The position numbers and the translations under genes are program-made. Of a DNA stretch of 8,662 nt, positions 1 through 5,394 are shown one piece after another; the first letter of the stretch is position 1; the number at the start of each line of letters is the position of its first letter. Source of the DNA: an uncultured Syntrophobacteraceae bacterium (GTDB lineage Bacteria > Desulfobacterota > Syntrophobacteria > Syntrophobacterales > Syntrophobacteraceae); NCBI GenBank assembly GCA_937889795.1, contig CALBZH010000666.1, forward strand, positions 1-8,662, read 5' to 3'. Under the pieces are notes generated by a model. The model worked only from the letters and a program-made list of their open reading frames with translations. It did not search any database and was not told where the DNA came from.

Positions 1-56
1 GTCTGAAATGAGCATGCAGGATCCTGAGGGCCGTGTTAGGGGTTTCCGAAGCGGCT

Positions 57-917
57 TCAGAGGGAATGGGGCTCACCGGGCAACGTGAGGTCTCCGAAGA
101 TCCGGTCGGTATCCATTAGCAGCCGCACCCGGTCTTCGATCTTCGCCATTCCCAGGACGTATTCGGTGCGGAATCGCGAGAGGGTGACGGGCGTGTCTTC
201 GATGTTCTCGCCCCGAATCGTGAGCACTTCGGAAACCTCGTCCACGAGCAGACCTGCGAGCAAGGTCCCCTCAAAGCGAGTGACTTCCACCACGATGATG
301 CAGCGTCGGTCGCTCAAAGCGCCGGTCGTCAGACCCAGCCGCGCCTTGAGATCCATCACGGGGATCACCTTGCCCCTCAAGTTGATGACTCCCAGGATGC
401 TGTGCGGTGCGTTGGGCACCGGCGTGATGGGGAGGATCTCGATGATTTCCCGGATCTTGACCAGGCTGACGCCGTACGATTCCCCGGCCAGGGTAAACGT
501 CAGGTACTTGCCGGTCCTTTGCTCGCACGCGAGCCTGGCCAATTCGGCGGTCTTGGATTCGGTGATGTCGACAATGATGCCGGTCACATGGTCGATCTGA
601 CCGTTGGAGCTGCAGACGATCTGGCTCCATTCCTGGATCCACATGGTCCGGCCGGACTTGTCCACAATGCGATATTGGCGCGTATAGGTCTTGTCACCCT
701 TCAGGGCGGCGACGAAGGCCTCCCGTGTCTGCTTGCGGTCTTCAGGGAGGATCAGGTCCGTCCAGATCACCTTTCTCGACTGAAAATCCTGGCGCGGGTA
801 ACCCGTTGCCGCCTCGATCTGATCCCCGTAGAAATCGATACTGCCATCCATGTACCCCTTGAATGCCGCATTGAACGATTTCAGGTTCTGAATGTGAGCA
901 TCGTCTCTTTTGCTCAT
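57..917 (-). CDS. PAS-CheW fusion protein (chemosensory coupling protein with its own sensor domain)
   Basis: This is a soluble protein of about 286 residues. A PAS domain spans about residues 15-122, with an IDFYGDQIEAATGY start and a VTGIIVDITE end. A complete CheW domain spans about 137-278 and carries the typical INLRGKVIPVMDL core and a VDEVSEVL segment. CheW domains bridge CheA kinases and chemoreceptors in arrays. The added PAS domain suggests that a cytoplasmic cue (redox, ligand or light; the cofactor cannot be read from the sequence) tunes the coupling. No signal peptide or membrane segment is seen. The start is chosen as ATG at 917: a GAGAG Shine-Dalgarno-like run ends 7 nt before it, whereas the GTG at 920 sits only 4 nt away. 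The gene starts 12 nt after the stop of the upstream universal stress gene, so the two are probably co-transcribed. No CheA, receptor or CheB/R lies in the window, so the partner array is unknown. The domain calls are firm and the signalling role is inferred. Confidence 0.92.
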   Translation of the reverse strand: MSKRDDAHIQNLKSFNAAFKGYMDGSIDFYGDQIEAATGYPRQDFQSRKVIWTDLILPEDRKQTREAFVAALKGDKTYTRQYRIVDKSGRTMWIQEWSQIVCSSNGQIDHVTGIIVDITESKTAELARLACEQRTGKYLTFTLAGESYGVSLVKIREIIEILPITPVPNAPHSILGVINLRGKVIPVMDLKARLGLTTGALSDRRCIIVVEVTRFEGTLLAGLLVDEVSEVLTIRGENIEDTPVTLSRFRTEYVLGMAKIEDRVRLLMDTDRIFGDLTLPGEPHSL

Positions 918-929
918 CACCGTTCTCTC

Positions 930-1889
930 TCACTGGGCATCAACCAGGCAAAGCACGGTGTTCTTGGTGTTCTGAAGGATCTTGTTGGCATGGCTTCCCA
1001 AGAGGAAAGGCTTGCGCTCGTGGAAGCTTTTCTTGCCCATCACCACCACCTGGAACTCGTGCTTCACAATCTCGTTCAGCATGTCACGGGCCACGCCTTC
1101 CTTGGTCGGCTCGATGCGAGTTTCAACATTCCGTTCAGGCACCCCTCGGGCCACGAGCATCGAGCGCGCTTCCACCATGAAGCCCTCCACCTTTCTCACC
1201 CAGTCGGTCGCCCACCTTTCCACTCGCGTCTGTCGGTCCTTCTGCTCGGAAGAGCCCAGGATATGGCCGTCGTCCCAAAACGTGGGTGGGACCGGGGGCA
1301 TGAGATGCAGGAAGGTGTATTTGATACTGGGAATGGGAGCGAGGTAATCGGCCGTGTATTTGGCGAGCGCACGGCAATCGGGCCCCCCCTCCATTGCAAT
1401 CAGGACGCGCCTGGACTGGGGGACCGGAGTGTCGACGATCCACACGGCTCGATCTTTGGCGTATTGGGCCACCTTGCTCGACACGCTGCCGATGAGCAGC
1501 GCTTCGATGGTGCTACGACCCCGTCTTCCAAGGGCAACCGAGCGAACACTGGAGGTGACCGCTTCGCTCATGATGTCCTGCCCGGGGTCGATGCTGTCCA
1601 TCTTGAGCTTCAGCTCGATACGCTCTTCTGGAAAACCCGCTTCCGTGAGGCGGCGCTTGGATTCCTCAAGCACCTTGTTGCCCGCTTTCTTAAGGTCGAC
1701 CTGCGGGAGTCCAATGGATCCTTCCACGTCCACGGCAAGCTCTCCGGGCAGCATCGTCGCCAGCTGTTGCACACAATGAAACAGGACGACGGTGAGCTCG
1801 GGCTGGTCTTTGACGACATTACCGAGAACCGACACGGATTCCAATCCTCTCGCGGAGCCATCCACTGCAAAAAGTAGCTTTTTGTTCAC
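930..1889 (-). CDS. Tandem universal stress protein (two UspA domains)
   Basis: A 319-residue protein made of two Usp domains. Domain 1 (about 1-155) starts KKLLFAVDGSARG and carries the complete nucleotide-binding pattern G121-x2-G124-x9-G134-S135. Domain 2 (about 160-318) starts RRVLIAMEGG and ends with a variant, G285-x2-S288-x9-G298-S299, where Ser replaces the second Gly, and Glu replaces the usual early Asp. Usp proteins are cytoplasmic and often bind ATP; they act in stress survival, and no catalytic role can be read here. The start is GTG at 1889: a strong AAGGAGG (1896-1902) lies 6 nt upstream and the Usp fold begins immediately. The open frame continues upstream to a TTG at 1982, but those 31 Arg-rich residues have no ribosome site and match no Usp feature. 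It is followed 12 nt later by the PAS-CheW gene. One domain may bind ATP and the other have lost or altered it; this is inferred from the motif only. Confidence 0.93.
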   Translation of the reverse strand: MNKKLLFAVDGSARGLESVSVLGNVVKDQPELTVVLFHCVQQLATMLPGELAVDVEGSIGLPQVDLKKAGNKVLEESKRRLTEAGFPEERIELKLKMDSIDPGQDIMSEAVTSSVRSVALGRRGRSTIEALLIGSVSSKVAQYAKDRAVWIVDTPVPQSRRVLIAMEGGPDCRALAKYTADYLAPIPSIKYTFLHLMPPVPPTFWDDGHILGSSEQKDRQTRVERWATDWVRKVEGFMVEARSMLVARGVPERNVETRIEPTKEGVARDMLNEIVKHEFQVVVMGKKSFHERKPFLLGSHANKILQNTKNTVLCLVDAQ

Positions 1890-1895
1890 GGTCGT

Positions 1896-1902
1896 CCTCC
1901 TT
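1896..1902 (-). promoter_or_regulatory. Ribosome binding site of the tandem Usp gene
   Basis: The minus strand reads AAGGAGG, a near-perfect Shine-Dalgarno, 6 nt before the GTG at 1889. It decides the start codon against the upstream in-frame TTG at 1982, which has no such site. Confidence 0.85.
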
Positions 1903-1986
1903 CTCGCCGGCGGTGATCGGTTTCTCCGTAGCGCCCAAGGCACGTAGTCACGATGCTTGTAGGCGACGATCCTCTCAAACAAATCT

Positions 1987-2015
1987 ATTCTACTCTGAAT
2001 GAGCCGGGCTTAGAA
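1987..2015 (-). promoter_or_regulatory. Weak sigma70-like promoter candidate for the Usp/PAS-CheW unit
   Basis: The minus strand has TAGAAT (1992-1987; 5 of 6 matches to TATAAT) and, 17 nt upstream, TTCTAA (2015-2010; only 3 of 6 to TTGACA). A start near 1980 would give a leader of about 90 nt. The -10 also forms a 6-bp inverted repeat with ATTCTA at 2016-2011. The -35 match is poor and this is only a candidate. Confidence 0.22.
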
Positions 2016-2047
2016 TCGGTTTTCGAGAGAGAAATTGAGCGGGCCTC

Positions 2048-2071
2048 AAAAAAGGGCGCATGAGCCTGCGC
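2048..2071 (-). terminator. Putative rho-independent terminator after the membrane hybrid kinase
   Basis: On the minus strand, GCGCA (2071-2067), a 6-nt loop and TGCGC (2060-2056) form a 5-bp GC-rich stem, followed after two C by TTTTTT (2053-2048). It lies about 48 nt past the kinase stop codon. The stem is short, so strength is uncertain. The T-run and location support termination of the kinase operon before the Usp unit. Confidence 0.45.
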
Positions 2072-2081
2072 ATCGTCAGTC

Positions 2082-2094
2082 CGCCGAATCGGCG
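2082..2094. repeat. 13-bp dyad (CGCCGA-A-TCGGCG)
   Basis: A perfect inverted repeat of two 6-bp arms around one central base, 24 nt past the kinase stop. In RNA it could form a 5-bp stem with a 3-nt loop. No T-run follows directly, so alone it is not a classic terminator. It may be the first half of a two-hairpin terminator, an mRNA 3'-end stabiliser, or a protein-binding palindrome. The function is not determinable here. Confidence 0.5.
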
Positions 2095-2118
2095 CCACGG
2101 GATCGAGCCTCCCACCGG

Positions 2119-5100
2119 TCAGCTCCTTTCTCGGCTCCCCTCTGAGAAGTTGTCTGAAGTTTCCGTGCGGGCTCGAGGCTCGTCACGCTCCAGTGCCTCC
2201 CGCACCTTGGTGGCCAGCTCCTCGAAGGAAAAGGGCTTCTGAATGAACCGGACGCCTTCGTCCAAGACTCCACGGTGGGCGATGGCGTTGGCGGTGTAGC
2301 CGGACATGTAAAGGCATTTGAGATTCGGGTGGAGAGCGTTCAGCCGATCCGCGAGGTCCCTGCCGTTCATGTCCGGCATGACGACATCGGTGATGACCAG
2401 CCGGACCTCCCCGGCGTGCTCCGCAGCCATCTCCATGGCGACGGCCGGATTGGCGGCCGCCAGCACCCGGTATCCAAGCCGCTCCAGCATGGCCTTGCCC
2501 ATGTTCAGAAAGGCCTGTTCATCCTCGACCAGCAGGATGGTCTCGCCATGACCGCGCGACGCCTCCCTCCGGGCGGGAGCCGCCGCCGACACGGCTCCTT
2601 CCGTGTTGCGCGGCAGGTACACCCGGAAGGTCGACCCTTTGCCCGGTTCGCTGTAGACGTTGATGAACCCGTTGTTTTGCTTGACAATCCCATACACCGT
2701 GGACAGGCCAAGCCCCGTCCCCTTGCCCATGCCCTTGGTGGTGAAGAAAGGCTCGAAGAGATGCTCCCGGGTCTCCCTGTCCATGCCGCAGCCGTTGTCG
2801 CTCACGGCGAGCATCACATACTCGCCCGGAATGAAGTCGAGGTGATCGACGCAGTAGGCTTCGTCGAAGGTGACCTTGTCCGTCTCGATCGTGATCTTTC
2901 CAACCCCCGAAATGGCATCGCGCGCGTTGATGCAAAGATTGGCCAGGATCTGGTCGATCTGGGCCGGGTCCATCTTCACGCGCCAGTCGTCGACCCGGGG
3001 AAGCCAGGCCAGGTCGATGTCTTCGCCGATCAACCGCCGAAGCATCTTGAGCATGCCCTCGACGGTTTGGCTCAGATCGAGGACGATCGGGGTGATCGTC
3101 TGCCTGCGGGCGAAGGCCAGCAGCTGCCGGGTGATTTCCGCGGAGCGCTTCGCCGCGGTGATGATCTCCCGCAGATCCTCCTGGAGCGGGTCGCCCGGCG
3201 CGGCCTTGGCCAAGGCCAGCTCGGCATAGCCCAGAATGATACCGAGGATGTTGTTGTAGTCGTGTGCGACGCCGCCCGCCAGCCGTCCGACCGCTTCCAT
3301 CCTCTGAGCCTGGAGCAGCTGCGCTTCGAGCGATTTCCGGTCGGTAACGTCCCAGACCGTCGAGATCATCAAGTGCTTTTCGGGAAGCGGGATGTTCCGT
3401 GCCGTGATGAACGCCGTCTTGCTTCCCTTGCGGGTGATCGGCACGTCTTCCCACAGCATGCGATCGGGATCTCCGCTCTCACAATCGGCGATCACGCGCG
3501 CCCTTATCTCCTCCCGGAACCGGGGATCTTCGTAGACCGCGTCCCAAAAGGCGTCGGGATCCGCCAGGGCCTCCCGCGTCGTTCGATAGAAGGCCGGGAA
3601 TCTGTCGTTCATGTACTCGAATCTGACCTCGGGGTCGAAGGAGTTCACCGCGATGCCCACGGGAAGATTGTCCAGGACCGTCCTTATGAAGGCTTCCTTC
3701 TCCCGTAGGGACTCCTCGGCGCGCTTGAGCCCGGTAATGTCACGGGAAATGCCGAACATGCCCTTCACGTTGCCCGCGGCGTCGCGGAGCGGACCCTTGG
3801 TCGCCAGGAACGTGAGGTATCCGTCGGCGGTGCTGAGGTCTTCATGGAAGCTGACCGTGCGGTTCTCGTCCATCACCTGCCGGTCGTGGGCCTGGATCAA
3901 GGCGGCCTGCGCGGAAGGAAAGAGGGCCGTGTCATCCCGGCCAAGGACCTCTTCGGCTGTCTTTCCCGTGAGTCTGGCCGCTTCGCGATTGAACAGCAAA
4001 TAGCGCCCCATATCATCCTTGGCAAAGATGGCGTCGCTCGATCCCTCGGCGATGGCATCGAGCAGCTGGAGCGCTCGAAGCTTCTCCGCCTGGACGGCTC
4101 TCTCGCGCTCCGAAATGGCCAGCTCCCGGCGCTGGCGGAGGAGAAAGACCGCGCCGCCACACAGGAACAGCGCTAGCACCCCGAAGAGCGCAATCCAGAG
4201 GACGTCACGGGTCATGGGGCCATGGAGTTCCGCTTGGTCCACTTTTGCCACGAGAAACCAATCCGTGCCCGGGACGGAGCGTACGATCCCGTTAGCCTTG
4301 ACGCCCCGATAGTCGACGCCTTCCACCGGGCTGTTCTCCCTGGCGTCCTTTCGCGCGACCTGAGCGGCCAGCAATCGATCCTCCGACACGTCGAGGCGGA
4401 GTCTGAGCGCCGTGTCGGGCCGGTGGCGCAGGTCGTTCAGGTAGACCACCTGGTCGCCCTCGCGCCGGAACAACAGGGTTTCACCACTGGCACTGGGCAC
4501 CGGCCATGTCTGAAGCACCGCAAAGAGGGACTTTCCCGGATCGACACCGAGGATGACGGTCGGCCCCGGACGCTCGCCTGCCGAGAGTAGAGGAACGATG
4601 AGATCCAGGCGCACGAATCCAAGATCGTCGCGGTAAGGGCCGAAGTGGATCGTGCTGTGTTCCTGGATAGCCCTCCGGACGGCGTCGCGAACCGCCGGCT
4701 CGAGGCTGGAAACCTCTTCTTGTGTGCTCCACAGGACCTCGCCCGACTCGTCCAGCAGCAGGGCGCGCTCGAAGCGTTTGTTGGCCACGAAATCCCTCAG
4801 GCGCGACATCAGGAGATCCCGGCTCGAGGTTTCGCCCTGAGCGCGCCATCGACGAAAAAGCTCGACCCACGGCCGGTTGGTTTGCATGAAACGGGCGTCG
4901 CCGAGGCGCTCCTCGATCCAGGCCTCGATCTGCCGCGTCTTGAGATCGGCGATGGCCTGGAGCCTGGCCACCTCACGCTCCTTGTGCCGGAACAGGGTGT
5001 GGCCGATCCCGGCGCCGGTGATGACGACGATCACGATGGGCAACAGCCCGAGGGGCCAGGCCACGGAGCGCAAGGCGACCCTCGTGGGCGCCGCGCCGGT

Positions 5101-5337
5101 CGCACCACCCGGCAACTGCTTCATGAGCCGATAGAGCAGAGCGGAGGTCACCGCCACGAAGGCCCACCCCTTGAGTGTGCTGACCAGGGTGCTCTCCACC
5201 GACTCCGGGAAAAGCCATGCCAGCGTCTTGTCGGAGAGCAGAATCCAAAGTGCGGCGAACGCGGCGTAGAGCAGCACGATCTTCATGATTTCGCCGGTGC
5301 TTGGCGACGCCTCGGGTTTTGAGGTCGGAAGTTCCAC
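2119..5337 (-). CDS. Membrane-bound hybrid sensor histidine kinase (2TM-Cache-PAS-PAS-HisKA-HATPase-REC)
   Basis: About 1072 residues; numbering here counts from the GTG at 5349. Hydrophobic segments at about 22-47, 57-76, 97-118 and 383-404 give a two-helix N-terminal hairpin followed by a periplasmic sensor of about 265 residues (119-382), which resembles a double Cache domain. A short linker leads to PAS1 (about 428-542) and PAS2 (about 552-672). The HisKA H-box AGGVAHDYNN gives His696. The HATPase has Asn804/Asn808 (N box), DNGCGMD at 851-857, FEPFFTTK at 865-872 and GTGLGL at 877-882. The C-terminal REC has acidic residues 942-944, phosphoacceptor Asp988, Ser1016 and Lys1038. It should autophosphorylate on ATP and pass phosphate to its own REC. 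The start is uncertain: AAGGAG overlaps the first GTG (5349), so the GTG at 5337, 11 nt after it, is preferred. It lies 57 nt after the soluble hybrid kinase gene, probably in the same operon. The ligand is unknown. Confidence 0.93.
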   Translation of the reverse strand: MELPTSKPEASPSTGEIMKIVLLYAAFAALWILLSDKTLAWLFPESVESTLVSTLKGWAFVAVTSALLYRLMKQLPGGATGAAPTRVALRSVAWPLGLLPIVIVVITGAGIGHTLFRHKEREVARLQAIADLKTRQIEAWIEERLGDARFMQTNRPWVELFRRWRAQGETSSRDLLMSRLRDFVANKRFERALLLDESGEVLWSTQEEVSSLEPAVRDAVRRAIQEHSTIHFGPYRDDLGFVRLDLIVPLLSAGERPGPTVILGVDPGKSLFAVLQTWPVPSASGETLLFRREGDQVVYLNDLRHRPDTALRLRLDVSEDRLLAAQVARKDARENSPVEGVDYRGVKANGIVRSVPGTDWFLVAKVDQAELHGPMTRDVLWIALFGVLALFLCGGAVFLLRQRRELAISERERAVQAEKLRALQLLDAIAEGSSDAIFAKDDMGRYLLFNREAARLTGKTAEEVLGRDDTALFPSAQAALIQAHDRQVMDENRTVSFHEDLSTADGYLTFLATKGPLRDAAGNVKGMFGISRDITGLKRAEESLREKEAFIRTVLDNLPVGIAVNSFDPEVRFEYMNDRFPAFYRTTREALADPDAFWDAVYEDPRFREEIRARVIADCESGDPDRMLWEDVPITRKGSKTAFITARNIPLPEKHLMISTVWDVTDRKSLEAQLLQAQRMEAVGRLAGGVAHDYNNILGIILGYAELALAKAAPGDPLQEDLREIITAAKRSAEITRQLLAFARRQTITPIVLDLSQTVEGMLKMLRRLIGEDIDLAWLPRVDDWRVKMDPAQIDQILANLCINARDAISGVGKITIETDKVTFDEAYCVDHLDFIPGEYVMLAVSDNGCGMDRETREHLFEPFFTTKGMGKGTGLGLSTVYGIVKQNNGFINVYSEPGKGSTFRVYLPRNTEGAVSAAAPARREASRGHGETILLVEDEQAFLNMGKAMLERLGYRVLAAANPAVAMEMAAEHAGEVRLVITDVVMPDMNGRDLADRLNALHPNLKCLYMSGYTANAIAHRGVLDEGVRFIQKPFSFEELATKVREALERDEPRARTETSDNFSEGSRERS

Positions 5338-5348
5338 GTGTGGGTCCA

Positions 5349-5354
5349 CTCCTT
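5349..5354 (-). promoter_or_regulatory. Ribosome binding site of the membrane hybrid kinase
   Basis: The minus strand reads AAGGAG. It overlaps the furthest-upstream GTG (5349-5347), making that codon unlikely as the start, and lies 11 nt before a second in-frame GTG (5337-5335). An ATG at codon 22 has no comparable site. Confidence 0.55.
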
Positions 5355-5394
5355 GAGGTTTGTGACGGTCGCTTCCTGAAGCTCCTCCCGGCTT

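Larger units (their letters stand above)
1890..2118 (-). other. Intergenic region between hybrid kinase operon and Usp/PAS-CheW unit
   Basis: This 229-nt gap is the only sizeable non-coding stretch in the window. Read in the direction of transcription, it holds a 13-bp dyad (2082-2094), a second short hairpin followed by six T (2048-2071), an AT-richer segment around 1980-2040 with a candidate -10 box, and the Usp ribosome site. No small gene with a ribosome site and no RNA gene is recognisable. Confidence 0.6.

Noticed and set aside
1..20. Possible adapter at the left end (starts GTCTGAA, as inside the TruSeq adapter)
   Set aside because: Only 7 bases match before the sequence diverges, and the order of adapter segments does not fit. 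Chance match.
1..56. Terminator after the PAS-CheW gene
   Set aside because: No stable stem followed by a T-run on the minus strand was found; a GAAGC-C-GCTTC dyad next to the stop has a loop of only one base.
402..1877. 491-codon open frame on the plus strand across both the PAS-CheW and Usp genes
   Set aside because: It spans two real minus-strand genes and their junction, shows no domain signature, and is explained by codon bias.
2275..3708. 477-codon open frame on the plus strand opposite the membrane kinase core
   Set aside because: Antisense shadow of the HATPase, HisKA and PAS regions, with no recognisable domain of its own.
5338..5394. Internal promoter or terminator between the two hybrid kinase genes
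   Set aside because: The 57-nt gap holds only short GCTTC/GAAGC dyads with unusable loops, no T-run, and no convincing -35/-10 pair. It does contain the next gene's ribosome site.
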